A stretch of 64,000 bases of DNA from Bacteroidota bacterium (GTDB lineage Bacteria; Bacteroidota; Bacteroidia; Bacteroidales; Lentimicrobiaceae): contig WSXU01000009.1 in the NCBI GenBank assembly GCA_009773455.1, forward strand, positions 147,229 to 211,228, given 5' to 3'. The position numbers and the translations under genes were made by a program. Position 1 is the first letter of the stretch, and each line of letters starts with the position of its first letter. Below the pieces are notes generated by a model that searched no databases, was not told the origin of the DNA, and saw nothing but the letters and a program-made list of their open reading frames with translations. Of the stretch, positions 18,124-27,078 are shown piece after piece.

Positions 18124-18513
18124 TTATTTTCCAGTTAAACTGCTTTGACTTTCACCCTTTTTATATTTAGTGATCAGAACCATTAATTCATTGAGCTGAA
18201 AAGGTTTCATCAGAAAGGCATTAAAGCCCGAATGTCTTAACATCACTTCAGTTTCGTCGTTGATATAAGCAGTCAGCGCAATTACCGGTAAATCAGGCCT
18301 GGCAGATCTGATAATACGGGTGGCATCATAGCCGTTCATTTCAGGCATGCTTATATCCATCAGGACCATTTCTATTCCTGTGTCATTTTTACAGAATTCA
18401 ACAGCCTCAAGTCCGTTGCGCGCATGAAGAACTTTTATGAAACTTCTGCCGACAGATGCTTTGAGTAGTTCGAAATTTGAACGGGAGTCTTCGGCGATCA
18501 GCAATGTTTCCAT
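18124..18513 (-). CDS. Single-domain response regulator (receiver only)
   Basis: A 129-residue stand-alone receiver domain. The acidic pocket (AEDSRSN), the phospho-acceptor Asp in VLMDISMPEMNGYD, the conserved Thr/Ala in VIALTAY and the Lys in FLMKPFQLNEL are all present. There is no output domain, so it acts by binding a partner or as a phosphorelay intermediate. No kinase is adjacent. Receivers with this sequence style (MDISMPEMNGYDATRIIR) commonly derive from hybrid histidine kinases. Confidence 0.9.
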   Translation of the reverse strand: METLLIAEDSRSNFELLKASVGRSFIKVLHARNGLEAVEFCKNDTGIEMVLMDISMPEMNGYDATRIIRSARPDLPVIALTAYINDETEVMLRHSGFNAFLMKPFQLNELMVLITKYKKGESQSSLTGK

Positions 18514-18654
18514 AGATATCGATTATTATATTCTTAAAAATATAAAACTTCCAAATGACAATACCTGCAACATCAGGTGGCTTAAATGCTCTGCTAAAAA
18601 TATCAGGGAAAACTTACAAAAATTAACCGAATTAAAATCAGGTGGCTTTAAGTA

Positions 18655-19608
18655 TTATTCGGGCAACATTTTACTGTCCTTGACGGAAGGAAGTTCTGAT
18701 TGACTGCCCAGACTAAGCTTAATGATAGCCACCAGCATAACTGCAGCACTGATCCATTGAACCGGGGTCAGTATTCTGCCGTGAAATGCATAATCAAAGA
18801 TGATGGCTGAAAGTGGGAAACACAATTCACAAATGGTGGCAACCATAGCTTTAACCTTCCGAAGTCCATAATAATATAAAAAGATGGCACCTGATCCGGT
18901 TGTAAAGGTAATAATCAGGAACACAATCCAGTTCACGGATGTTACCCCGGCAATTCCGGAAAGTGAGCCCGTCGAAAGCACTATAATCAGCATGATCAGA
19001 GAAGTAAAACCATACCTGTAGAAGGTTGCAGCCTGAAACGATATACGGTGAAGAATACCTTTACTCAATACAGTAGCTGACCCAAATGCAAAAGCAGCAA
19101 AGAGGGAATATCCGGCTGCGAGCGCGGTTTTTGATCCGGTGTGCAGATCGGGCAACATGAAACCGAAGGTCAGAAAATACCCTGATATAATGGCGAGTGA
19201 TGCCCAGAAAATAAAATTCTTCCTGAACTTTTCGCGCAAAAGGATCGCTGCAAGAGAAATCGCAAAAACTGGCTGAAGTTTTTGCAGGAGTACCACGATG
19301 GTAAGATCCCGGAACTCGACCAGGAAAAGAGCCCTTACGATAGCCATGGTTCCCAGGGCTCCACCCATGAGCGCTACGAGAAAAAGATACATCAGGTCTT
19401 TACCCGTAAACGTTCCGAGTAATTTATATTCCTTATACAGAAACAGATTCATGATAAGAAACGGAAGCGCATGGAGAATAAATACCACCAGGCTCAGCTC
19501 AAGATTGTATAATTGAGGAGTCAGTACGATTCCGTCCAGACCCCATAACATTGCGGAGATACAGATTGCAAAAGCTCCTGTTAGCAGGGAATTTCTGGCT
19601 GGCGTCAT
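18655..19608 (-). CDS. EamA-family (DMT) membrane transporter
   Basis: A 317-residue permease with ten predicted membrane helices arranged as two EamA repeats, the first covering roughly residues 8-140 and the second 155-295 (GSATVLSKGILHR starts the second half; SAAVMLVAIIKL is the last helix). Substrate is unknown; relatives export amino acids, metabolites or purines. The frame extends to 19671, but the ATG at 19608 (MTPARNSLLTGAFAICI) begins directly before helix 1 and fits better. The next gene on the same strand ends 91 bp upstream of that start. Confidence 0.85.
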   Translation of the reverse strand: MTPARNSLLTGAFAICISAMLWGLDGIVLTPQLYNLELSLVVFILHALPFLIMNLFLYKEYKLLGTFTGKDLMYLFLVALMGGALGTMAIVRALFLVEFRDLTIVVLLQKLQPVFAISLAAILLREKFRKNFIFWASLAIISGYFLTFGFMLPDLHTGSKTALAAGYSLFAAFAFGSATVLSKGILHRISFQAATFYRYGFTSLIMLIIVLSTGSLSGIAGVTSVNWIVFLIITFTTGSGAIFLYYYGLRKVKAMVATICELCFPLSAIIFDYAFHGRILTPVQWISAAVMLVAIIKLSLGSQSELPSVKDSKMLPE

Positions 19609-19699
19609 CTCTGGATACTGTATATGCTGGAAAGAAGTGCAAATGTATGAAATATAACTGTATGTATGCATTCGGCCGGAGAATGCTTTTCACGGTATA

Positions 19700-20158
19700 T
19701 TATTCTTTCCCGAATCTTTGCTCTATGATGGCTCTCCTGTAATTGAAAATATGCTGAACACGTTTATTGACCAGCCACAATGCAGCCATTTCACCAAACT
19801 TCCCAAAAGGCAGCTCAAAACTTACAATATCCTGCATTTCAATACCCTGGGGAACTTCACGGAAAAGATGCTGATGATGCCAGCGCCTGAAAGGACCTTT
19901 GATCTGGATATCAACAAAATATTTATACTTTCTGACATGAGTAATTTCCGTAACCCAGTTCACCGGAATTTTAAGCAATGGACTAACCTTGTATCGGATA
20001 ATTAATCCCTGATGCATTAATGGTAACGGTTCAGGAAACCTGACTGTAAAATTCATATCAGGAGGTGTAATTCCTGACAGATTCGCAGGATCTGAAAAAA
20101 AATTCCAACAGGTAATCATATCTGTTCTGATCAGTTGGGATGTTTCAAACACAGGCAT
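19700..20158 (-). CDS. SRPBCC (START-like) lipid/ligand-binding protein
   Basis: A 152-residue protein of the SRPBCC helix-grip fold, recognised from MPVFETSQLIRTDMITCWNF (start, helix for the pocket), ANLSGITPPDMNF and the C-terminal long helix EMAALWLVNKRVQHIFNYRR. Such proteins bind hydrophobic ligands; bacterial relatives resemble the coenzyme-Q-binding and polyketide-cyclase subfamilies, but the ligand here is not known. It is upstream of the EamA transporter gene on the same strand, 91 bp apart, so cotranscription is possible. Confidence 0.8.
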   Translation of the reverse strand: MPVFETSQLIRTDMITCWNFFSDPANLSGITPPDMNFTVRFPEPLPLMHQGLIIRYKVSPLLKIPVNWVTEITHVRKYKYFVDIQIKGPFRRWHHQHLFREVPQGIEMQDIVSFELPFGKFGEMAALWLVNKRVQHIFNYRRAIIEQRFGKE

Positions 20159-20562
20159 AGTCTATTACTTTAGATTGTTATACAGTGCACTTCAGCTCAA
20201 AAGGGAAATTTCATTTTATAAAAAAAATCTTGTCAGTCTGAAAACACCAATTCATGATCAGGTTCAGGATTTTTTCCAACCAGAATGCATGGTTCCGCAA
20301 TTTTTAATGATTAAACCATTTCCCCAGCTTCGGAAAGACAAAAATAGTGTTTAATATTGCTCGTATAACAATAAACATCAAATTATTTTTTCAAACGATA
20401 TACTATTTATATATTATTGATTATCAATCTATAATATAACATATCACTGCTTAAGAAAATATTTTTGTTTATTTTTATAACGTTTTTATTAAACATTATA
20501 TCGTCAGCATAGTTAATATATCAGTACCTAGTTAACAAAATAATCACTTAATTCTTCATACA
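20159..20562. other. AT-rich intergenic region upstream of the DUF4397 gene
   Basis: 404 bp without a gene. It contains the inverted repeat ATTGATTATCAAT near 20416-20428 and TATTTTTG at 20460-20467, a match to the -7 element, which would give a leader of about 90 bases. A matching -33 TTG is not seen. No RNA gene recognised. Confidence 0.4.
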
Positions 20563-23379
20563 ATGGAAACGAACAATTCTACCATCCGTACAATTATTTT
20601 TGTACTGTTGTTATTGCCCGTGATGCTTTTTGGCCAGGCCAGGATGCAGGTAATACACAACTCAGCCGATGCCGCCGCTGCACAGGTGGATGTATGGCTC
20701 AACGACCAACTGCTGATCGACAACTTCGCCTTCCGCACCGCTTCTCCGTTTATTGATGCACCGGCAGGGGTAGATTTCGATGTGATTATTCAGCCCTCAA
20801 ACTCTACCGATACGACCAATGCACTTGCCAGGTTTACCTATAATCTTACCGATGGGGAAACCTATGTACTTGTTGCCAATGGCATTATTGTTCCGACAGG
20901 TTACAACCCTGCTACTCCTTTCGACATCCATGTATATGCCATGGGTCGCGAAACAGCTACCAATTCTTCAAACTCTGATGTACTTGTATTCCACGGCTCA
21001 ACCGATGCCCCTGTGGTAGATGTTGTTGAAACAGGTGTTGGCGCAGGCACCATTGTTGACAATCTCGCATACGGCAATTTTGCCGGTTATCTTGAACTTC
21101 CGACCGACGACTATGTGCTGGCCATCCGTGATGAAACCGGTACTGTGACTGTAGCCATGTACCAGGCTCCGCTTGAAACACTTGGTCTGAATGGCGCTGC
21201 CATGTCAGTGGTGGCTTCAGGGTTCCTCAATCCTGCCGCCAACAACAACGGACCCGCGTTCGGTCTTTTTGTTGCCCTGCCGGCAGGTGGCGCTCTTGTT
21301 GAACTCCCGGTTTACACGCCAATGGCCCGCCTCCAGGTCATTCACAACTCAGCCGATGCCGCCGCTGCACAGGTGGATGTATGGCTCAACGACCAACTGC
21401 TGATCGACAACTTTGCCTTCCGCACCGCTTCTCCGTTTATTGATGCTCCGGCAGGGGTAGATTTCGACGTGGTGATTCAACCAGCAAATTCTACAGATAC
21501 GACCAATGCGCTTGCCAGGTTTACCTATAACCTTATGGATGGAGAAACCTATGTACTTGTTGCCAATGGCATTGTTGTTCCGACAGGTTATAACCCTGCA
21601 ACCCCTTTTGATATCTATGTATATGCCATGGGTCGCGAAGCAGCCTCTAATCCGGCAAACTCTGATGTACTTGTATTCCATGGTTCAACCGATGCACCCA
21701 CTGTTGATGTCGTAGAAACCGGTGTTGGTGCAGGTACCATTGTTGATAACCTCTCATACGGCAATTTCGCCGGCTATCTGGAACTTCCGACCGACGACTA
21801 TGTGCTGGCCATCCGTGATGAAACCGGTACGGTTACCGTTGCCATGTACCAGGCTCCGCTTGAAACACTTGGTCTGAATGGTGCTGCCATGGCAGTGGTG
21901 GCTTCAGGTTTCCTCAATCCTGCCGTCAACAACAACGGACCTGCTTTCGGTCTTTTTGTTGCATTGCCTGCCGGTGGCGCTCTTGTTGAACTCCCGGTTT
22001 ATACTCCAATGGCCCGTCTGCAGGTCATCCACAACTCAGCCGATGCAGCCGCAGCTCAGGTTGATGTCTGGTTAAACGACCAGCTGCTGCTCGACAACTT
22101 TGCTTTCCGCACCGCTTCTCCGTTTATTGATGCACCGGCAGGGGTAGATTTCGACGTGGTGATTCAACCAGCAAATTCTACAGATACGACCAATGCGCTT
22201 GCCAGGTTTACCTATAACCTCATGGATGGCGAAACCTACGTGCTGGTAGCCAATGGCATTGTTGTTCCTACAGGATACAACCCTGCTACACCATTCGATA
22301 TCTATGTATATGCCATGGGTCGCGAAACAGCTACCAATTCTTCAAACTCTGATGTTCTTGTATTCCACGGCTCAACCGATGCCCCAGTGGTAGATGTTGT
22401 TGAAACAGGCGTTGGCGCAGGTACCATTGTTGATAACCTCTCATACGGCAATTTCGCCGGCTATCTTGAACTTCCGACAGACGACTATGTGCTGGCCATC
22501 CGTGATGAAACCGGTACGGTCACCGTTGCCATGTATCAGGCTCCGCTAGAAACGCTTGGCCTGAATGGTGCTGCCATGGCAGTGGTGGCTTCAGGGTTCC
22601 TTAATCCTGTTGCCAACAACAACGGACCTGCTTTCGGTCTTTTTGTTGCCCTGCCGGCCGGTGGTGCATTGGTAGAATTACCGGTTTTCACCCCTCCTGA
22701 TGCGAGGGTTCAGGTGATACATAATTCAGCTGATGCAGCAGCTCAGGTTGTGGATGTATGGTTAAATGATCAGTTACTCCTCGACAACTTTGCCTTCCGC
22801 ACTGCTTCGCCTTTTATTGATGCGCCTGCAGAAAGGGACATAGACATTGTAATTCAGCCCTCGAACAGTACCGACACCATCAATGCACTTGCAAAATATA
22901 CTTACAATCTTGAAGCCAACAGTAAATATATACTTGTCGCCAATGGCATTGTGAGCAATTCAGGTTATTCACCGGTTCAGTCTTTTAATATCTATGTATA
23001 TAACATGGCCCGTGAAGAAGCTTCAAATGGAAGCAATACTGATGTACTTGTATTTCATGGATCCACCGATGCACCTGTTGTAGATGTAGTTGAAGTTTAT
23101 GCAGGAGCCGGAACCATTGTAAATAACCTTGATTATGGACAGTTCGCCGGATACCTTGAATTGCCGACAGCCTTTTATCAACTGGATATCAGGAATGAAG
23201 CCGGTGATGTAACGGTAGCCACTTTCAACGCTCCTTTGGCAGACCTTGGTTTACAGGGTCAGGCTATCTCGGTTCTTGCTTCAAGGGAACAACAGCAATG
23301 GCGCTGCCTTTGGCCTTTACGCAGTTTTGGCTTCCGGCGGTGCTTTTGTTCCACTCGGCAACACCACAGGCATCGATGA
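20563..23379 (+). CDS. Secreted DUF4397-repeat surface protein (frameshifted before its sorting domain)
   Basis: The frame encodes 938 residues: a signal peptide (about 1-26, ending FGQA) and four tandem copies of a roughly 229-residue unit, each made of DUF4397-type beta-rich segments (RLQVIHNSADAAAAQVDVW at the start, VLVFHGSTDAPVVDVVE in the middle). Copies 1-3 are nearly identical also in DNA. The last 35 or so residues, from REQQQW on, are out of frame: deleting one A in TCAAGGG (23281-23287) restores ASGNNSNGAAFGLYAVLASG, the expected repeat end, and joins the type IX sorting domain at 23285-23650, giving about 1028 residues. Function is probably a cell-surface adhesive or structural protein; not proved. 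Confidence 0.88.
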   Translation: METNNSTIRTIIFVLLLLPVMLFGQARMQVIHNSADAAAAQVDVWLNDQLLIDNFAFRTASPFIDAPAGVDFDVIIQPSNSTDTTNALARFTYNLTDGETYVLVANGIIVPTGYNPATPFDIHVYAMGRETATNSSNSDVLVFHGSTDAPVVDVVETGVGAGTIVDNLAYGNFAGYLELPTDDYVLAIRDETGTVTVAMYQAPLETLGLNGAAMSVVASGFLNPAANNNGPAFGLFVALPAGGALVELPVYTPMARLQVIHNSADAAAAQVDVWLNDQLLIDNFAFRTASPFIDAPAGVDFDVVIQPANSTDTTNALARFTYNLMDGETYVLVANGIVVPTGYNPATPFDIYVYAMGREAASNPANSDVLVFHGSTDAPTVDVVETGVGAGTIVDNLSYGNFAGYLELPTDDYVLAIRDETGTVTVAMYQAPLETLGLNGAAMAVVASGFLNPAVNNNGPAFGLFVALPAGGALVELPVYTPMARLQVIHNSADAAAAQVDVWLNDQLLLDNFAFRTASPFIDAPAGVDFDVVIQPANSTDTTNALARFTYNLMDGETYVLVANGIVVPTGYNPATPFDIYVYAMGRETATNSSNSDVLVFHGSTDAPVVDVVETGVGAGTIVDNLSYGNFAGYLELPTDDYVLAIRDETGTVTVAMYQAPLETLGLNGAAMAVVASGFLNPVANNNGPAFGLFVALPAGGALVELPVFTPPDARVQVIHNSADAAAQVVDVWLNDQLLLDNFAFRTASPFIDAPAERDIDIVIQPSNSTDTINALAKYTYNLEANSKYILVANGIVSNSGYSPVQSFNIYVYNMAREEASNGSNTDVLVFHGSTDAPVVDVVEVYAGAGTIVNNLDYGQFAGYLELPTAFYQLDIRNEAGDVTVATFNAPLADLGLQGQAISVLASREQQQWRCLWPLRSFGFRRCFCSTRQHHRHR
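20647..22710 (+). repeat. Three near-identical 687-690 bp direct repeats inside the DUF4397 gene
   Basis: The words for QVIHNSADAA start at 20647, 21334, 22021 and 22711, so units are 687, 687 and 690 bp (229, 229 and 230 codons). The first three differ at few, mostly synonymous, positions; the fourth (from 22711) is clearly older. Such repeats can expand, contract or cause assembly errors. Confidence 0.9.
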
Positions 23380-23650
23380 CAATGTTCTTAACAAAGCAGG
23401 CTTTTCGGTTTATCCCAATCCCGCACAGGCAGAACTAAACATCGGCTATACGCTTGAATCGGCATCGGATGTCAGTTATCAGATAACCTCCGCAACCGGT
23501 AAAATAGTCCGCTCGGTTGTTCTAGGCAATCAGGCTGACAAACAACACAATGAGAAAATCAATATTTCAAATCTTCCTTCCGGTCTCTATTTTGTAACTC
23601 TTTTGGCCGGCAATTCTCGCATTACTTCAAAAATACAGGTTGTCAATTAA
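23285..23650 (+). pseudogene. Out-of-frame C-terminal part of the DUF4397 protein with type IX sorting domain
   Basis: In the second reading frame, from GNNSNGAAFG on, the sequence completes the last repeat and then encodes a linker (GNTTGIDDN) and a type A T9SS sorting domain: FSVYPNPAQAELNIGY, a beta-sandwich with GKIVRSVVLG, and the end LPSGLYFVTLLAGNSRITSKIQ. This domain directs export through the outer membrane and anchoring. It has no start codon of its own that makes sense, so it belongs to the gene at 20563. The break is either a real inactivating mutation (the protein would lose its export signal) or a sequencing error at TCAAGGG. Confidence 0.85.
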
Positions 23651-23680
23651 TTTGGTTTAGTTTAAATTGCTCAACTTGAA

Positions 23681-23718
23681 TGGGGCTGTTCCACTTTTGG
23701 AGCAGCCCTTGCTTTTTT
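23681..23718. terminator. Hairpin terminator after the DUF4397 gene
   Basis: GGGGCTGTTCCA / TGGAGCAGCCC can pair, with one G-T or mismatch and a short ACTTT-type loop, followed by CTTGC and a T-run. It lies between convergent genes. Confidence 0.65.
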
Positions 23719-23731
23719 TCGCATAAGCTAC

Positions 23732-24253
23732 TTAAAACAATTGTCTGGCTTCAGTTTTCAGAAACTCGAGTGCTTTATTCAGGCTTGAATTCTCATTCAT
23801 CATTTCGGCCTGAAAAAGCAGCTGGGCCAGATCGGTCGCAGTGGCTCCCTGTTCCAGCTTTTCTGCTGCTGAATTTATCTCAGAAATCACCGATTCGCGG
23901 GCATTTTTTATCAAAGACCATGCATTTGATGATATGTACAGCTGCTGTGATAGATTATGATCAAATTCCTGCCGAATATTGCTTACCAGCGAATTTTGCA
24001 ATTCCGATGCAGTTGTACCCGGAAGGACATTTCTCATAATCAGTTGGGAAGGCATCATTCTCTCGAGGAGCAAAACCATTCTCTCATATGCCTGCAACCT
24101 TACCGGGGTTACCAAACGCATCCGCTCAGCCAGATTTTCCCTTTCATATTTCTGCTTGTCAAGTAAATTATAGTGTCGTATGATAAAAAACACTGCAGTG
24201 CCAGTCATCAGAGCCGGCAACATTATGAGCAAAACATCACGAAATAATTCCAT
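23732..24253 (-). CDS. Conserved membrane-anchored coiled-coil protein of unknown function
   Basis: The 173 residues start with a single membrane helix (LLIMLPALMTGTAVFFIIRHY) followed by a basic/acidic helical region (KYERENLAERM), VTPVRLQAYERMVLLLERM, and a mainly alpha-helical remainder with likely coiled-coil character (SEINSAAEKLEQ). I believe this type is common in Bacteroidota and is annotated only as a conserved hypothetical. No catalytic motif is visible. It diverges from the aminotransferase gene, with 141 bp between the start codons. Confidence 0.75.
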   Translation of the reverse strand: MELFRDVLLIMLPALMTGTAVFFIIRHYNLLDKQKYERENLAERMRLVTPVRLQAYERMVLLLERMMPSQLIMRNVLPGTTASELQNSLVSNIRQEFDHNLSQQLYISSNAWSLIKNARESVISEINSAAEKLEQGATATDLAQLLFQAEMMNENSSLNKALEFLKTEARQLF

Positions 24254-24320
24254 TAGATACGGGATTGGTTTAATTCAGTACAAAGGTCGCATTTTTTCAA
24301 TTTTTTCCTTCCTAAAATGC

Positions 24321-24352
24321 TTGTTTCCCGAAATTTAATTTCGTTAAATTTG
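24321..24352 (+). promoter_or_regulatory. Promoter of the aminotransferase gene
   Basis: TTG (24321-24323), a 21-bp spacer and TAAATTTG (24345-24352) form a good Bacteroidota promoter. A transcript starting about 7 bp further would exclude the upstream in-frame start at 24317 and supports ATG 24395. Confidence 0.6.
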
Positions 24353-24394
24353 TCCCGGCTCTATATTACCGGCTTTACCTCAATCTTAAGACAC

Positions 24395-25597
24395 ATGAAT
24401 ATACTATCTGACAGAATTACAAGACTATCTGAATCGGAGACCCTTGCAATGACAAGGCGCAGCAGAGAACTGAAAGAACAGGGTTTTGATGTTATCAATC
24501 TCAGCATCGGGCAACCCGATTACAACACCCCTGAATATATAAAAGAAGCTGCCAGGGAAGCACTTGACCAGAATTTCACTTTCTATCCTCCTGTGAACGG
24601 GTATCCGGATCTGAGAAAGGCCATTGTTGCAAAGCTGAAAAGGGACAACGGCCTGGATTATAGTCCTGAACAGATCGTAGTTTCGACCGGAGCAAAACAG
24701 GCCCTTGCGAATACCATGCTGAGCCTGGTTAATCCCGGGGATGATGTCATTGTCCCGGCCCCCTACTGGGTATCTTACAGGGAGATTGTGAAACTCGCCG
24801 AAGGAAACTCCATTGTGATTTCAGCAGGTGTAGATACAGATTTCAAAGTAACACCTGCCCAGGTTGAAGCAGCCATTACACCACGAACCAAGGTTTTTAT
24901 TTTCAGCAGTCCCTGCAATCCGACCGGCTCCGTTTATTCAAGGGAAGAACTTGCCGGTCTGGCAGCTGTATTTGAAAGGCATCCGGGCATTTTCATCATC
25001 TCTGACGAGATTTATGAACTGATCAACTTCAAAGGCAAACATGAATCTATCGCCCAGTTTGAATCAATCAGAAACCGGGTAATTATTATAAATGGTGTAT
25101 CCAAAGGATTTGCCATGACCGGATGGCGTTTGGGTTATTGTGTGGCTGCACCTGAAATTGCAAAAGCCTGCGATAAGATTCAGGGTCAGTTTACCTCAGG
25201 CGCATGCAGCATTTCGCAAAAGGCAGCCATTGCCGCTGTTTTAACCAATCCGGAAGAATCGGATGAATTGAAGGAGATGATTGCCACCTTTAAAAGAAGG
25301 CGTGATCTTTTCCTCGGGCTGATCAATGATATTCCGGGATTTGTTACCAATGTACCCGATGGAGCCTTTTATTTCTTTCCTGAAGTAAACTGGTATTTCG
25401 GTAAGAAGACCGGCGATATTGTTATCAATAACAGCACCGACCTCTGCAACTACCTACTCGACCATGCCCATGTAGCACTGGTCCCGGGGGAAGCATTCGG
25501 AAATCCCGATTGTATCCGGCTGTCATATGCCACCTCAGATAAAGAACTGATCGAGGCAGCCTGGCGAATCAAGGAAACACTTGCAAAACTTAAATAA
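24395..25597 (+). CDS. Pyridoxal-phosphate aminotransferase, class I (aspartate-type)
   Basis: Transfers amino groups, most likely between aspartate and 2-oxoglutarate. The 400 residues show the family pattern of the bacterial I-gamma aspartate aminotransferases: INLSIGQPDYNTPEYI, YPPVNGYPDLRKAI, the Asn/Pro loop SSPCNPTGSVYS, SDEIYELINF with the cofactor Asp, and the Schiff-base lysine in NGVSKGFAMTGWRLGY (Lys237). The C-terminal carboxylate-binding Arg is in GNPDCIRLSYA. The start was moved from 24317 to 24395 because the family begins near LSDRITRLSESETLAM and because a promoter lies between the two. Exact substrate cannot be fixed by sequence. Confidence 0.93.
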   Translation: MNILSDRITRLSESETLAMTRRSRELKEQGFDVINLSIGQPDYNTPEYIKEAAREALDQNFTFYPPVNGYPDLRKAIVAKLKRDNGLDYSPEQIVVSTGAKQALANTMLSLVNPGDDVIVPAPYWVSYREIVKLAEGNSIVISAGVDTDFKVTPAQVEAAITPRTKVFIFSSPCNPTGSVYSREELAGLAAVFERHPGIFIISDEIYELINFKGKHESIAQFESIRNRVIIINGVSKGFAMTGWRLGYCVAAPEIAKACDKIQGQFTSGACSISQKAAIAAVLTNPEESDELKEMIATFKRRRDLFLGLINDIPGFVTNVPDGAFYFFPEVNWYFGKKTGDIVINNSTDLCNYLLDHAHVALVPGEAFGNPDCIRLSYATSDKELIEAAWRIKETLAKLK

Positions 25598-25598
25598 T

Positions 25599-25629
25599 AA
25601 AAAATCCCCGGAAACGGGGATTTTTTTTA
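25599..25629 (+). terminator. Terminator of the aminotransferase gene
   Basis: AATCCCCG GAAA CGGGGATT with flanking A- and T-runs: a compact, strong hairpin directly after the stop codon; it could also serve the leftward transporter gene. Confidence 0.9.
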
Positions 25630-25682
25630 TCATCATTTTTGAATGAAATTACCTTTTAAACCGGGCCAATTGTAAGATCTGA

Positions 25683-26723
25683 CTATAGAAATCCAAACCT
25701 GTCGGCAATGAAAATGAGCAGGAGTGTCAGTGTAAAAGCTATGATCGGGGCAATGAGCCACATCAGGAAGAACCGTCTTACTTCTGTTTTTTTAAAAATA
25801 TTTTTGGTCCCGAGTTTGGCTACCCCAACCCCCAGAATGGCTGCAACGTTGAGCTGAACCAGCGAAGTAGGTATTCCCTTGGTAACAGAAGCCAACAACA
25901 GGAGACTTGCCGAAACAAATGCGATGATCACAGCTTCGATCTTCCCGAAAAGCACAATTTCCTTTCCGGTATTCGCCAGAATCTTATTTCCGAAAATTGA
26001 ACTGCCGATCGCAAAACTTGGCGCAACCATGAGGGTGGAAAGAATCATTATCAGAAGAAAATTCTTATCCCCGGAAATATTGAGTTCATTGGCGGTCATC
26101 GATGCAATGGGCCCTGCTGCATTGGCAACATTGTTTGACCCTATTGAGAAGGCAACATACAGTGACATTATAATGATCAGGGCATCAAGTACCGGCTTTT
26201 TATTGACATTGCTTGATCTCGAGATGGTCAAACCCCGCTTGCGCATTGGTTTGTAGATATACTTCCCAAAAAAAAGGCTGATAAAAAAAGCAATTACAGG
26301 CAGGATAAACCAGGCAGGTATTACTTCAACAAACAGTTTATGTGTATTAACCTGATCAAAATAGAGTGCCGGTGCAATCACTGCCATCACGGTAGACTGA
26401 CTGGTTGACTGAGGAATACCAAACAAATTGGCTATAAGCAGTGATACGGCAACTGAAAAAAGGATGATGGAGACAACAGGAATGGTCAATAAATCGGGAT
26501 TGATCAGTTCCTTGCCAACTGTTGTTGCTGTAGCTTTTCCGGCAATGATGGCTCCAAGAAAAACCATGATTCCGAAAAGACCCGGAATAAGACTTTTCCT
26601 CACAACATTAGCACCGTAGGCAGCCGAGAATGACGGACCTGTTCCGCTCCCACCCATTGTAATGGCAAGCAGCATTGCAATGATAAAAGGAATCAGCAGG
26701 TGAAGAAACAAGGGTGAAACCAT
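25683..26723 (-). CDS. PiT-family inorganic anion transporter (phosphate or sulfate)
   Basis: A 346-residue permease with about ten membrane helices in two inverted PHO-4 repeats. The second repeat has the clear signature GSNNVANAAGPIA. The corresponding place in the first repeat reads GGSGTGPSFSAAYGANVV, in which the usual GANDVAN pattern is strongly altered. The family includes low-affinity phosphate carriers and also CysP-type sulfate permeases, so the anion is not certain; no phosphate- or sulfate-assimilation genes are adjacent. No PhoU-like partner gene is seen next to it. Confidence 0.82.
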   Translation of the reverse strand: MVSPLFLHLLIPFIIAMLLAITMGGSGTGPSFSAAYGANVVRKSLIPGLFGIMVFLGAIIAGKATATTVGKELINPDLLTIPVVSIILFSVAVSLLIANLFGIPQSTSQSTVMAVIAPALYFDQVNTHKLFVEVIPAWFILPVIAFFISLFFGKYIYKPMRKRGLTISRSSNVNKKPVLDALIIIMSLYVAFSIGSNNVANAAGPIASMTANELNISGDKNFLLIMILSTLMVAPSFAIGSSIFGNKILANTGKEIVLFGKIEAVIIAFVSASLLLLASVTKGIPTSLVQLNVAAILGVGVAKLGTKNIFKKTEVRRFFLMWLIAPIIAFTLTLLLIFIADRFGFL

Positions 26724-27078
26724 ATTATGCCAGCGGATCAGCTTTACACATATCTACATTCTTTTATGTCTGCAAATTTAATCTAGTTTGTGAAAGAAAT
26801 TCAAAAATTAAGGATTCTGCTGAAATTTCTCATGTGCCCGAACCAAGCATGAATGATTTGATTACGGGAGTATGACCTTGCCAGGTATGAATACCATTTT
26901 GACATAGCAGATACAACCCGGTTTGAACTTATTCAGTTTAATCAGCAAACAGGCTTTCCAAAGCCAATGTTTATTAACTTTGTACCAAATAACGATTACT
27001 TATCTGCAATTCAGGAATAAAACAAATAGCGGATTTTAAAGTAACAGGCTGATTACTGCTGTACTTTTAAAAAATGTA
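26724..27078. other. Divergent intergenic region between PiT transporter and wlbA
   Basis: 355 bp. TAACTTTG at 26975-26982 fits the -7 element for the rightward genes and would give a leader of about 90 bases; the -33 TTG is not clear. No RNA gene or long repeat was seen. Confidence 0.4.

Noticed and set aside
18570..18655. Direct repeat ATCAGGTGGCTT occurring twice between the receiver and EamA genes
   Set aside because: Only two short imperfect copies in noncoding AT-rich DNA, with no dyad symmetry or promoter relation.
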